Source: Amia ocellicauda
Lineage: Eukaryota; Chordata; Actinopteri; Amiiformes; Amiidae
Direction: 5' to 3'
DNA length: 64,000 nucleotides
Assembly: GCF_036373705.1 (NCBI RefSeq)
Contig: NC_089855.1
Coordinates: forward strand, 48,343,318-48,407,317
The notes beneath the pieces were generated by a model, which saw only the letters and a list, made by a program, of their open reading frames with translations, was not told the DNA's origin and made no database searches. A program made the translations under genes and the position numbers. This document shows, in pieces, positions 1 to 11,189 of this stretch. Within the stretch, counting starts at the first letter, position 1. Every line of letters begins with the position of its first letter.

Positions 1-391
1 TATTATTAACAACATGAACACGAACACTTCCTCCAAACTCTGCAGCGCTGCCGGCCGGAGCTCAGACTGCTGTGTATCTCCAGAGAGCAGTGCTGGAGCT
101 GACGCAGGCCTGGGAAGTGAGGTGTGTTCACTGTAGCTGAACTACAGCACACAGAGCTCCAGGGCTTCAGAAGAGGCAGAAGAACACGGCATGGCAACGT
201 GAAGGGACGCTGAACTCCGACACAAAACTGGACACTGAAACTGTGACGACTTCCCGAGACAGTCGCCTAAAAGAGAGGACAATCCCAGATGAGTTGCACC
301 CGGGGAGGACTGTCTGTCCACTGAGACACCATGTGCTCCCAGAGCCGGACACCCGTCTGTCCTGCAACACTGTCCTTTATTGGGCCCCTAT
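1..391. other. unassigned flank before CR1 fragment
   Basis: I see no recognisable gene or repeat here. Both strands have short open frames, but none resembles a known family and none has convincing splice signals. Confidence 0.3.
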
Positions 392-1254
392 TAGAACATA
401 AGAAAGTGTCCAAACGAGAGGAGGCCATTCGCCCCATCGTGCTCGTTGGTGCATCGTGTCCATTAATAACTAAGTGATCCAAGGATCCTATCCAGTCTAT
501 TTTTAAATGTTCCCAAACTTTCAGCTTCAACCACATCGCTGGGGAGTTTGTTCTGATTGTGACGCCTCTCTGTGTGAAGAAGTGTCTCCTGTTTTCTGTC
601 TTGAATGCCTTGAAGCCCAATTTCCATTTGTGTCCCGGGTGCGAGTGTCCCTGCTGATCTGGAAAAGCTCCTCTGGTTTGATGTGGTCGATGCCTTTCAT
701 GATTTTGAAGACTTGGATCAAGTCCCCTCGTAGTCTCCTCTGTTCCAGGGTGAAAAGGTTCAGGTCCTCAGTCTCTCAGTAGGACATTTCCTTCAGACCT
801 GGAATAAGTCTGGTTGCTCTCCTCTGAACTGCCTCTAGAGCAGCGATATCTTTCTTGAAGTGTGGAGCCCAGAACTGTCCACAGTATCCAGATGAGCTCT
901 AACTAGTGCATTGTACAGTCTGAACATCACTGCCCTTGTTCTCAATTCTACACTTTTGACAATATACCCTAACACTCTGCTTGCCTTTTTTATTGCTTCC
1001 CCACATTGTTTGGATGGAGAAAGTGAGGAGTCCACATAGACTCCTAGGTCTTTCTCATGCGTTACTTCATCTAGTTCTATTCCTCCCACAGTGTAATTAT
1101 AGTGGACATTTCTGTTACCTGCGTGTATTACCTTGCACTTGTCCACATTGAATTTCATCTGCCAGGTGTCGCCCACAGCTGAATATTATCTAAGTCCCTC
1201 TGAATATCCTGTGCTGCCGAGATTGTATCTGCTGAGCCACCTATTTCAGTATCA
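392..1254 (-). mobile_element. CR1-like LINE, 5'-truncated 3' end
   Basis: On the minus strand this starts inside a reverse transcriptase, at the Phe-Ala-Asp-Asp region, and reads on through residues such as KFNVDKCKVIHAG and EKDLGVYVDSSLSPSKQCG. It then runs through a 3' UTR to a tail containing TTTCTTATGTTCT. A longer copy at 37.35-39.21 kb matches it closely over the whole length. The 5' truncation is typical of target-primed LINE insertion. The reading frame is broken by a 1-nt deletion just before the KFNVDKC block, and the longer copy has the same deletion. The clade (CR1/L2 group) is inferred from motif style only. Confidence 0.75.
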
Positions 1255-1379
1255 TCTGTATATATGTATATAGTATAAGCCTATATACTCACCGCTTAGT
1301 GAGTCTTGGGGGCTGTTTCCAATGTATGAACAGTTATAATCACCATCCTCATCCTCAGCATAACAATAACAGTAAGAGC

Positions 1380-1511
1380 AGCAGCCCGCGTCCCTCCCTC
1401 TCTCCTCCCTGCCTCCTCCCACCGCTCGGCGCCGCTGCTGGTACCCGATGGCGGAATAAAGATGGCGTCGATTCACTTCCACCCGTGGCCACTTGCCGGA
1501 TCTTTGTAAAG
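1380..1511 (+). promoter_or_regulatory. hmgxb4: HMGXB4 promoter / 5' UTR exon 1
   Basis: A GC- and CpG-rich stretch contains two YY1-like GATGGCG cores (about 1447-1453 and 1461-1467), which often sit just downstream of the start of TATA-less vertebrate genes. A consensus-like donor (AAG|GTACTG) follows, with the exon ending at 1511. Two short upstream ORFs begin at the two ATGs in these cores; each ends before the donor, so translation is expected to start in the next exon. The transcription start is inferred, not seen. Confidence 0.5.
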
Positions 1512-1927
1512 GTACTGAGTGCCGCCTGCTCTGTCTCCCGACTGTGTGTGCCCCTGTCCCTGTCTCCCCTCTTACCCGTGCCCGCTTGTGAAAAAACAAC
1601 AAAATCCCTCTTGCGGACCGAGTACTGTAGTCCGTTTGAGCTACCTGGCCTACTGGTAGATTACATCCCCGGGCTCGAGTAGTGCGCCTCGGCTGGGGGT
1701 GGAGGCTGGGATCCCGGCCTGAGTGTTGAGATGACCCTGGGTAGGGGGGCGGTGGAGGGCTGTGAAAGAGAGGGGTGTGCTTTTGTTTTTGTTTTTTTCT
1801 AGGCAGGCGGGAAAGAGGAAATGTACCCGAGTTAACCCAGACGATGGATACGAAACACAATAACTAACGGATCATAATAATAATAACCACTTTATGGCCA
1901 GAGAGACGTGCTGCTGTGTGTGTTGTG

Positions 1928-1943
1928 TGACTGATCAGTGCAA

Positions 1944-1981
<38 letters not shown>

Positions 1982-1999
1982 TCTGTATGTATGTATGTA

Positions 2000-2034
<35 letters not shown>

Positions 2035-2400
2035 TCTGTATGTATGTATGTATGTGTGTGTGTGTGTGATCTGTATGTATGTATGTGTGTGTGTGTGTGT
2101 GTGTGATCTGTATGTATGTATGTGTGTGTGTGTGATCTGTATGTATGTATGTATGTGTGTGTGTGTGTGATCTGTATGTATGTATGTATGTATGTGTGTG
2201 TGTGTGTGATCTGTATGTATGTATGTATGTATGTGTGTGATCTGTGATCTGTATGTATGTATGTATGTATGTGTGTGTGTGTGTGTGTGTGATCTGTATG
2301 TATGTATGTATGTGTGTGTGTGTGTGTGTGTGTGTGATCTGTATGTATGTATGTATGTGTGTGTGTGTGTGATCTGTATGTATGTATGTGTGTGTGTCTA
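1928..2400. repeat. compound TG / TATG microsatellite
   Basis: Blocks of (TG)n and (TATG)n alternate and are repeatedly separated by the same linker, GATCTGTATG. The result is a higher-order repeat with units of roughly 35-55 bp and at least ten repetitions. It lies between the promoter and the first coding exon of HMGXB4. The long His/Thr open frame on the minus strand is just translated microsatellite. Confidence 0.9.
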
Positions 2401-2805
2401 TATATGAATAAGAGAACATGCCTGAGATTCTGTTACAACCCCCCACTCTTTTTAACACACACACACACTATGATCCAAATGCATGACATACTTATTTATA
2501 AATATATTTAAATGTGAAGTGACTTAGGATTGTGTTTTATATTGTTTTGCTATTGATATGCCATACAATGTAACTTTGCATATGTTTGAATGTGTTGTAA
2601 TAGCCCTCTCTCCCTCTGTGCCATGTTGTGATGTTATGTGATTGTGTGAATTCACACTGGCTGCAAAAACAGCTTCCCCTTGGGATGAAGAATAGAGTAT
2701 CTGTGTGTTGTGTCAGCTTCTGTGCTGTTGTCTTCTAGTGCAGTGCATTACAGTACAGTACTCACCTGGGTCCTACTCTCCCTCTCCCTCTCTCTCCCCC
2801 TGCAG

Positions 2806-3025
2806 CCCCAGACTGAGCTCCTTGTGACGAGGCAGAGAGGGGGAGGGATAGAGAGGGACCACAGATAAGTGCACAGTGTCTGGAGACCATGGCGTTCGAG
2901 GAGATTAAGAAAAAAGGAGTGATAGGTACTGTCTGTCTGTCTGTCCTCACTTATATTGGTTTCTCACTCATTGGCTTTGTATCTCTCTCTCTCTCTCTGT
3001 CATACCTGTGTGTCAGTGTATTAAC

Positions 3026-3075
<50 letters not shown>

Positions 3076-5217
3076 GCAGTACTGCCAAAGCAAGTACAAT
3101 ATAACCAATTACATCATTTTTTTAACTTTATTTTTTCTCCTCTCTTTCTCTCTGTCAGAGCTGTGTGTGGGTGAGGCGGGTGCGGAGGGCGTGGGGCTGG
3201 TCGCGGGCCGCAGCCAGCGGGAGAAGCGTCGCTCCTATAAGGACCTGCTGAGGGAGGAGGAGGAGATCGCAGCGCAGGTGCGGAAAAGCTCCAAGAAACG
3301 TCCCAAGGTACCAGCAGCCCTGTGTGTCTGTCTGTCAGTCTCTCTCTATATCTGTCTGTCTGTCTGTCTGTGAAATCCACATTCACAATGAGATTTGTTG
3401 GTATTACACAAGTGTTGCCAAAGCAGTGACAGATGCAGGACATCAGGGGTGCCCAATATGTTGATCGCAAAGCGCTTGTCAGTCGATCGCGAGAAGATTT
3501 TTGGAAAAATCCCCCCCTACCGAGGTTAAACTACCATCAGCAGCCCCCCCCCCCCCAGACCAAGGTTAAACTACCATTTGAACTGAATCATTAAAAAAAA
3601 GTAGCTCTCATGATAAAAACGTTTGGGCTCCCCTGGAGTACAGACACGCGGCACCTCTCTCTGCCTCTGCGTCTCTCTAGCCCCATTCACACTGCCAGCA
3701 ACATGCCGGCAACGTTTGCCTGCTTTCTTCCTGTTGCTCCCCATTTCACACTGGCTTTGAGTGCTGGGAAATTGCTGGGAGGTGCCTGTTCACACAGAAC
3801 AGAGACCGCCGGCATCAGCGCTGTGGCCACGGGGCCGAGACGCTACAGAGGCCTGTGGATCCGGAGAGGAGACACAGACCCAAACTCTGGACGTGTTCCT
3901 AAAAGCTCGATCATTTCCCCGTTTTGCCAGTTTCCTGCATTGTGTTTACTGGGCTGTTGGTTCTGACCAGAGCGGCGGTTCGTTTCGGACTCACTAGCAA
4001 GAACTAGTCAGGAGGGAAGGCAAATGCTACGTCAGTCTATGTGCGTTTTGCTCTGTGCCCAGGTCATCAGGCTGTATGGCTGTGTGTTTTGCGGTGCGGT
4101 CACTGGACCCAGCGCTCACAGATCATCTGAACCAATGAACCCAGTGTGAGACTCTGCTCTCGGTTCATGATTGAGATTGAGAGGCACTGTGTGGGTCTTG
4201 ACACACTGCAGCAAAGTTACATCAGCTGAAATAAGTGAGAAAAAAAGCGTGACATTACATTGTGTGCATATCTGTATCTCCCAGAAGTCTGGGTGTGCAG
4301 ATCTGCGATTGATTGCTGGCTTGATTGATTGCTCAAAACAACTTATTTTACTTTTCATGTTTTAAAGTTGGACAAATTAAATAACTCTGAACAAACTACC
4401 ATCAGTGTCACTGTAATACAGTCTAATAACACGTTTGCCAGAGATATTATATGTTGTATGATTTATTGGTACATAACTTCTGACATGTGTGACAATAGTT
4501 AGCATTACATACGCCAACCTGTTGGTTCATTGATAACACTCAGAATTGCTGCGACTATATTATTTTCAACCTCTGCCATTTCTAACAGCCCGGTCCATTT
4601 CTCGGTACGGTCACAAGTTCTTGTTCAGAGGTGGTTTCTCCTTGTGTTGTGGTTGCAGAAATGCGCCACTGAGCTGACGCACTGCGTCGACACGCAAGGA
4701 CATGGCACGTCATTTGCTGTCATTCATTTTCCATTCATACTGACGTGTTGCCGGCAACAAAGTGCCACCAAAAAGCGGGCGATTGTTTCAGTGTGAATGG
4801 GGCGTCTGTCTGTCTGTCTGTCTGTTTCTCTGTCTCTGGGGCTCAGTGGACCAGGCAGGCCGCCCTCACCTGGCATGGCGCTGACACGACCTCAGTCTGC
4901 CTCACGACCACGTGTGTTCACCCAGTATCTCACTGTCTCCCTCTCTCAGGACTCGGAGCTGTACCTGCTGGGCGGAGACTCGCACAAGAAGAAGAAGAAA
5001 CTTCTGAGTGAGGCATTCTACTGCAGGGGTGAGGGAGGGATAGAGAGGGAGAGGGAAGGAGAAAGAGGAGGCTCAGACAGATTCAGGGGAAGTCTTGCAG
5101 TGGGCCGTGGTGGTACAGAGAGAGAGTGAGTCAGGAAGAGCGAGGGAGAGAGAGTGGAAGAGAGAGAGACCAGGAGAGGTAGTGGCAGCTGAGAAGGGCT
5201 GTACAGTATGTGAGTGT

Positions 5218-5250
<33 letters not shown>

Positions 5251-6362
5251 ATTAACCCCTCTCTCCCTCTCTCTCTCCAGACCTCTCCTCCCCCGGCGCC
5301 CCACACCCCCCGAAGAAGAAGCGCAAGTCCTCGGACCCCCACCACGCCCCGTCCTCCTCGCCCCCCCCGCCGCGCCTGCCCCCACCCCACCCCGCCGACA
5401 CGGCCATGGGGCTGCTGCAGGCCATCACGTCGCCGCTGGCCACTGGCTCCACGCCCTCCGGCCAGCACAAGAAGCCAGCCTACCCCACGCACTCGCACTC
5501 CCACTCCCACTCCCACTCCCACTCCCACTCCTCCAAGGAGCGGCGGCGCTCGGGCGAGGGGGGCCGCTCGCACTCGTCCTCCGCCCACCCGCACCACCGG
5601 CCCTCCTCCCTTGCTCCGCCCTCCTCCGCCAAGAAGCACAAGGCCCCGGCGCCGGACGAGCCGCCCCTCACGCTGCGGGAGCCGGAGGGGCTGAAGATGA
5701 AGCTCATCCTCTCCCCCAAGGAGAAGGGTACGGAGGCGGGGGGCAAGGGCGGCGTGGGGGATGGCTTCAGCTACCCCCCGCCCTCCTCCTCCACCGCCGC
5801 TCACCTCTCCTCCTCGTCCTCCTCCTCGTCTTCCTCCTCCTCGTCCTCCTCCGCCGCCGCCGCTGCTGCCACCGCCCTCTCGCTCTCTCAGGGGAAGAAG
5901 GGCGCGGTGCGGCGCGGGCCGGGGGGTGCCGTGCTGCTGTCCAAGGCCCCCCGCAAGAAGAGCAGCACGCCCAGAGAGCCGCTCCCCGTGGTGGGGGAGG
6001 AGGTGGAGGTGGAAGGTGCGTCTGGGTGGGGATGTGTGTGTGTGTGTCTCTGTGAGGGTGAGGGTGAGTGTGTGTGTCTCTCTGTCTCTGTTAAGGTGAG
6101 GGTGAGTGTGTGTGTGTGTCGCTGTCCCTTTCTGTCTTTGTGTCTCTCTCTCTCAATTTTGTTTCAATTTAAGGTGCTTTATTGGCATGACAAACAAATT
6201 TGTGTTGCCAAAGCAGTTGAACATGCATGTATGGAAAATCACAATACCTTATAAAATGTATGAAAGTACAGAAAATAGAAATACAAGGACATGCATTACA
6301 AATGAGTATTTACACTTCCTCTACAGCTGGTGCTCGTGTGTCTCTGTGCCCCTCAGGCTGTG

Positions 6363-6424
<62 letters not shown>

Positions 6425-9400
6425 TTTCACTTTGTCTCACTGTCTGGTTGTCTCCATCCTCCCCTGTGTGGTCTTGTTCTATGGTGGTATGCAATAGGTG
6501 TGCGTGTATTAACCCTTCTTCCCTCTCTCTCTCCCCCTCCCTCTCTCTCAGGGCGTCTGGCCCCAGGGCTGTGCGGGGCGGTGGGCCCTGGGGGTGACTC
6601 CTCCTCCTCGGGGGCGGAACTGGAGGCAGGGGAGCTGGTGATTGATGACTCGTACCGGGAGGTGCAGAAGAAGAAGAAGAAGAGTAAGAAGAGCAAGAAG
6701 AAGAAGGACAGGGAGCGGGAGCGCGACAGGGAGCGGGAGAAGGACCGGCACCGCGGGGACAAGAAGCACAGCAAGACCAGCAAAAAGAGCAGCAGCGGGG
6801 CGGCGGGGATGGGGCGGACAGGTAACGCACTGGGAGAGAGAGGGAGAGAGAGAGGGAGAAACTCAGACACAGAAAGACAGAGAGGGACAATGGGACAGAG
6901 GGACTGAGACAATGGCAGAGACGCACATAGAGACATGCAGACACACACAGCACTAGAGTGAATGTGAGCACACAGGTGTCACACGGATACAGGTGTGTGT
7001 GCTGCTTGGTTACCTGATTGGATAATGGACTCATCTGTAAATGAACTGATGTAGTTCTCTCTCTCTCTATCTCTCTCTCAGGCACTGTCCTCCTCTCCGG
7101 CGAGGTCACACAGGGACACACCCACTCCCACAGCTCCTCCAATCACGGCGTGGTGGTTGGGTCAGTGGGCGGGGTCTATGCCACGAGCCCGCCCCCCATT
7201 GTGCATCACCACGGCGGCAGCGAATCCCAGAACGAGAAGAAGAAGAAGAAGGAGGAGCGAGACAAGGAGAAGTCGGAGAAGGACAAGGTGGGCTCTGATT
7301 GGGTGACGGTGTGTCCCAAATTGCACCTAGTTTTCTCTCTCTTTCTCAAAATCCAGTCCTCTCTCCCTCTCACTGTCTCTCCCTCTCCGTCCCTCCAGCC
7401 CAAGAAGAAGAACATGACCGCCTACCAGGTGTTCTGTAAAGAGTATCGGGTCAACATCAACGCGGAGCACCCCGGCCTGGGTGAGTCTCTCTCTCTCTCT
7501 CTCTCTGTCTGTCTGTCTCTCTGTCTCTCTCTCTGTCATTGATTCATGTCATCAGCATCACTGGTCCAGTTCCGTCACCCTCAGAATTTGATGCTGTTAA
7601 AGTCCACAGTGTGGACGAATATGACTGGCATTATGTCTTTATTATAGCTGCTGCTGTGGTGTTAATGTTTGTGTTGATGTGTAGGAGTTCGTGCGTTGTT
7701 GTGATGGTGGGAGGCTCTGTATTGTTAATGCTTGTTGTTGTTGTGGTCAGTGTTCGGGGAGCTGAGCAAGAAGCTGGCGGAGGTGTGGAAACAGCTGCCC
7801 GATAAAGACAAACTGGTGAGAACATCTCAATCTCTTTCCTTCTCTGGCTCTTCTTCATTCTCTCTCGCTCTCTCTCAGTCTGTCTCTCTTTCCTTGTTTT
7901 TCTCTCGTTCTTCACGTTTCTCTCTCTCTCTCTCTCAGGTATGGCGTCAGAAGGCACAGTATCTGCAGCACAAGCAGAATAAGGCCGAGGCCACCACTGT
8001 GAAGCGCAAGAGCTCCGTGTCCGAGGGGGGGTCCAAGAGCAAAGGTAGCCTGGGGGGGTGTTTTTAACAGCACTGCAGTGTTGTGTGTTGTGCAGTGTAG
8101 TGTCATATGTTGTGAGATCATGTCATGGGGATTAGGACTGTATTAAAAAGTCTCTCCTCTCTCGCTCCTCACTCAATCCCTCCCCAGTAGGCTCAGTGCG
8201 GGGGCTGTCGTCTCCGAGCAGGAAGTCCCCGTCTGGAGGGGTGGGCGTGTCCCTGTCCCCCGCCCGGCCCCCCGAGGTCGACCCCATCGATGCTGCCGCC
8301 CACCTGCAGCTGCTGGGCGAGTCGCTGAGCCTGATTGGACACCGTCTGCAGGAAACCGAGGTCAGGGGTCAACCACAGCGGTGGACATATTAAACAACCG
8401 CACAACAACACAGTGCAGCGCCGGTGTGTCATACGATGACGCAGCGCTGTAACACACGTGCACAGCTGTCATAGCACAGCGCTGCAACCAGGGAATAAAA
8501 TTAACACCCGCCACCTGCCAACTGTGGCTAAATTTAGCCAGTGGCGTGTAAATCTGCCCGCCAAAGTGGTTGGTAAAATTGACAGCCAACAAGTGTACGG
8601 GACTCAACTTTTAGTTTCTGATAGAGTATTTGTCGGTATGTTTCAAAATACGAATGAATTTGTTGATGTTGTAGTGTTGGTTTGTTAGTTGATTTGGCAA
8701 ACCGCAATGTCATGTTTTTTTTTTAATGTATGGCATCTGGACAGTCTTCGGTCCAGGAGGACAGATTTCATGGAGAGCAATGAAGCAGAAGTAAGGTGGT
8801 TAAGGATGTGGAAAAATAATGACTTTTAATCACTTTTCATAGTCATAATTACTGGATCAAAATGTTATAAAATTATAATATGACAGAAACACATAAACAC
8901 ACACACAGCTGGCTATTGCTGTTTATTCTGTATTCGCTGTAACAAACGCACGCTTATGTTTCCGAATGCAGAGCAGGAGTCTGAGTGTGGTTTGGACAGG
9001 AAAAGTCAAAACTAGATTGTATCAATTAGACAGATATGTCTTATGCATTTTGTATTTCGCTGCTGTGACCGGAAAACATTGCCACAAGGACGCTAATGTT
9101 AAGGCATTTTCATTGCAGCTCACATTGCTAAACTGGCAACTGAATGAAAATGTAAATAAAATTAAAAAGAAATCGCAAAGAAATTGTAATTGCAAAATAT
9201 TCCTTTATAAACAAATAGTCACAACCTTTATAGTTAATTTGAAATTGTGACAATAAACAGTTGTGCTGATGTCGGGACAATAATAAGAGTCTGATGCGAC
9301 ATGCGTGAGTTGTGTCTGCTGTTATTGTGCCATTTCCATACGTCATGTAGTTTTACATGGATATTTATATAACAAAGTTGTTGCGTTAGATAAGTATTCA

Positions 9401-10859
9401 TCTGTTGCATCGATTACAACTTATTTATTTATGTTGAAATGATTTGTGATAGAGACATGCATTTTTTTCTGCATAGCGGAGATTCTGCTGAAGAGAAGCG
9501 TGCGTTTTGTTCACATCACGTCTTTGCTAACATGCATCGTATTGACCACTGGAAACAACATCACTGTCTGTCATCATTCCAAGAGAAGATATATTTCTTA
9601 CCCAACTACACACCGTGACTCTGTGAATATCTAACCAATCCAATGAAATCCTTTTAATGATGTGCAGAGACCCAGAGAAGGGAGTAGCACTGAAGAGGAA
9701 GAGGAGTATGAAGAGCAATAATGTGTCACCATTTAACACCCTTCTGTTGTGTTTAGTGTGTTTATACAGATACCAATTAGCTGCCATGTTATTGCAATTG
9801 ATTGATTAATTTGAAAAAGATGCTCCCGCACTGTCTCTACTAGCAAGAGTTATAATTCAATAGAATGCAATGTTTTGATCAAAGACCTTATAACACTTGC
9901 AAGTACAAACTGTGGGAGCATGTTTTTCTATCCAGATCCTTTTCCCTCATACACACCTGTCTAGTCTATACAGATGTGCAATTCTTTTTTTGTTATAGCG
10001 ATTTGATTAATTACCTGAATAAATGCCACGATTTAACATGTTCACCACACATTTACCCTCGTGCATTTCTGGTGATGTTTGCCTTTGGCTGGTAAAAATA
10101 CCAAGTGGCTGGTAAGTTTTTTCCTTCTACCAGACACAGTGGCTAGTGGCCAAGAAAGCTAATTTGATCCCCTGGCTGTAACACATGTGCACATATCATA
10201 GCACATAGTCATATCATAGTCATAGCACAGTGCAGCGCTGTGAGAGCATCACACGAGGACATGCCTGGCATTGTAGCCCCCCCCACACAGCGTCTCAGAG
10301 GTGTGACACAAACCTGCACCCTGCACTGAAATACACTGTAACAGTCACACAAGCATCTCAAACAATAACTCTCTCTCTCCCTGTGTGTGTGCAGGGCATG
10401 GTAGCAGTGTCGGGGAGCCTGTCTGTGCTGCTGGACTCTATCCTGTGTGCTCTGGGTCCTCTGGCCTGCCTCACTGCACAGGTCCCTGAGCTCAATGCCT
10501 GCCCCCGACACGTCCTGGTGAGAATACCTGACACACTGACCGACACACTCTAACTGACTGACACACTGACTGACTCACTGACTGACCGACCAACATACTG
10601 ACTGCCTGACACACTGACTGACCGACTGACACACTGCCTGACTGACTGATACACTGACTGATACACTGACTGACACACTGCCTGACTGACTGATACACTG
10701 ACTGATACACTGACTGACTGACACACTGCCTGACTGACTGACACACTGCCTGACTGTCTGATACACTGACTGACACTGACTGACTGACTGACTCTCTCTC
10801 TCTCTCTCTCTCAGTCCAACACTCTGGACAACATCGCCTACGTCATGCCGGGGCTGTGA
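2806..10859 (+). CDS. hmgxb4: HMG box-containing protein 4 (HMGXB4/HMG2L1), complete, 12 coding exons
   Basis: This nuclear HMG-box protein is known in mammals as a chromatin/transcription regulator (Wnt repression, NURF-associated). Coding exons: 2889-2925, 3159-3307, 4950-5028, 5281-6015, 6552-6821, 7082-7287, 7399-7480, 7751-7815, 7939-8044, 8188-8360, 10395-10517 and 10815-10859. All use AG/GT borders and compatible phases, giving 689 codons plus stop; the mammalian protein is about 600. The first coding exon opens at 2806 after a CTGCAG acceptor, with ATG at 2889. Conserved blocks are [20 protein letters not shown] (exon 2), [19 protein letters not shown] (exon 4), [16 protein letters not shown]-like then a Lys-rich run (exon 5), the HMG box at residues about 493-560 ([47 protein letters not shown]), and the family C-terminus [16 protein letters not shown] to [14 protein letters not shown]. 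Extra length comes from His-Ser and poly-Ser tracts in exon 4. The family assignment is very secure. Confidence 0.96.
3021..3071. repeat. hmgxb4: (CT)n microsatellite in HMGXB4 intron
   Basis: An uninterrupted CT dinucleotide run lies in the intron after the first coding exon. Similar pyrimidine runs precede most acceptors in this gene. Confidence 0.9.
3444..3635. mobile_element. short hAT-like non-autonomous element
   Basis: The left end CAGGGGTGCCCAA and the reverse complement of the right end, CAGGGGAGCCCAAA, form hAT-type inverted termini. The 192-bp interior has no coding capacity. An 8-bp target duplication is not clear. It sits in the intron between the second and third coding exons of HMGXB4. 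Confidence 0.5.
3680..4803. mobile_element. non-autonomous DNA transposon with 15-bp inverted ends
   Basis: GCCCCATTCACACTG at 3680-3694 is the exact reverse complement of CAGTGTGAATGGGGC ending at about 4803. The adjacent sequence also shares the motif TGCCGGCAAC near both ends. The interior (about 1.1 kb) has no recognisable transposase. The right end abuts a TCTG microsatellite, which blurs any target duplication. The superfamily is not assigned. Confidence 0.6.
5219..5248. repeat. hmgxb4: (GT)n microsatellite
   Basis: A GT dinucleotide run in the intron before coding exon 4 of HMGXB4. Confidence 0.85.
6160..6312. repeat. dispersed repeat fragment (LINE 3'-end type)
   Basis: This AT-richer block contains GGTGCTTTATTGGCATGACA and GTGTTGCCAAAGCAG. 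That wording is familiar from fish dispersed repeats. Shorter related pieces (TTGCCAAAGCA) occur near 3080 and 3415 in the same gene. There is no coding capacity; the parent element is not identified. Confidence 0.4.
6363..6420. repeat. hmgxb4: (CT)n microsatellite
   Basis: A CT run of about 58 bp in the intron before coding exon 5 of HMGXB4. Confidence 0.9.
8489..10174. mobile_element. hAT-type element in HMGXB4 intron
   Basis: The termini CAGGGAATAAAATTA (left) and CAGGGGATCAAATTA (right, reverse-complemented) are similar inverted ends. They are flanked by an 8-bp near-duplication, GCTGCAAC (8481-8488) and GCTGTAAC (10175-10182), as expected for hAT. The 1.7-kb interior is AT-rich and encodes no recognisable transposase, so the copy is non-autonomous or decayed. 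It fills most of the intron between the tenth and eleventh coding exons. Confidence 0.65.
10541..10796. repeat. hmgxb4: minisatellite of ACTGACTGACACACTG / ACTGATACACTG units
   Basis: Tandem, imperfect 12-20 bp units built on CTGA and CACA occupy almost the whole last intron of HMGXB4. A very similar array lies in an intron at 51.2-51.5 kb. The open frames across it (Val-Ser-Gln rich) are artefacts of the repeat. Confidence 0.9.
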
Positions 10860-11113
10860 CCGCAAGGGCTGCTGGGAGATCACTCATCCAACGGGACGGG
10901 CAAGAAGTCGCCCCTTTCTTCACCAGGGGGCCAAAACATGGACTGTACCGTTTTCGGGACAGAGGTGTGGGGCGGGCTTAGATTAGGAGTAGTCCTCTTT
11001 CTGGGGGACGTAACCCAGAATCCACTATGGCCAGTGAGACGGGTGTCGGTTTTAATGCTGTTCTTAAAGTGTTTTGATTAAATACTGTTCTGTCATTTTT
11101 AGGTTTTTTTAAT

Positions 11114-11119
11114 AATAAA
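11114..11119 (+). terminator. hmgxb4: HMGXB4 poly(A) signal
   Basis: The canonical AATAAA lies about 255 bp after the HMGXB4 stop codon and is the first one downstream. Cleavage is expected within about 30 bp. Confidence 0.65.
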
Positions 11120-11189
11120 ACCGTTTTGTGAAGCTGTGAGTTTGATGGTTTTTCAGCTGTTGACTGGTTGACTGGCTGTTCTATATATA

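Noticed and set aside
1299-1682. 127-codon plus-strand frame over the HMGXB4 promoter
   Set aside because: It crosses the presumed start site and splice donor, lacks family similarity and is explained by GC-rich composition.
1892-2464. 190-codon Thr/His/Ile open frame on the minus strand
   Set aside because: It is a translation of the TG/TATG microsatellite; no codon structure or splice context.
5073-5804. 243-codon Gly/Arg-rich minus-strand frame
   Set aside because: Antisense shadow of the GC-rich HMGXB4 exon 4.
10492-10883. Ser/Val/Gln-rich open frames in three readings
   Set aside because: They are products of the ACTGACTGACACACTG minisatellite and overlap the HMGXB4 last intron.
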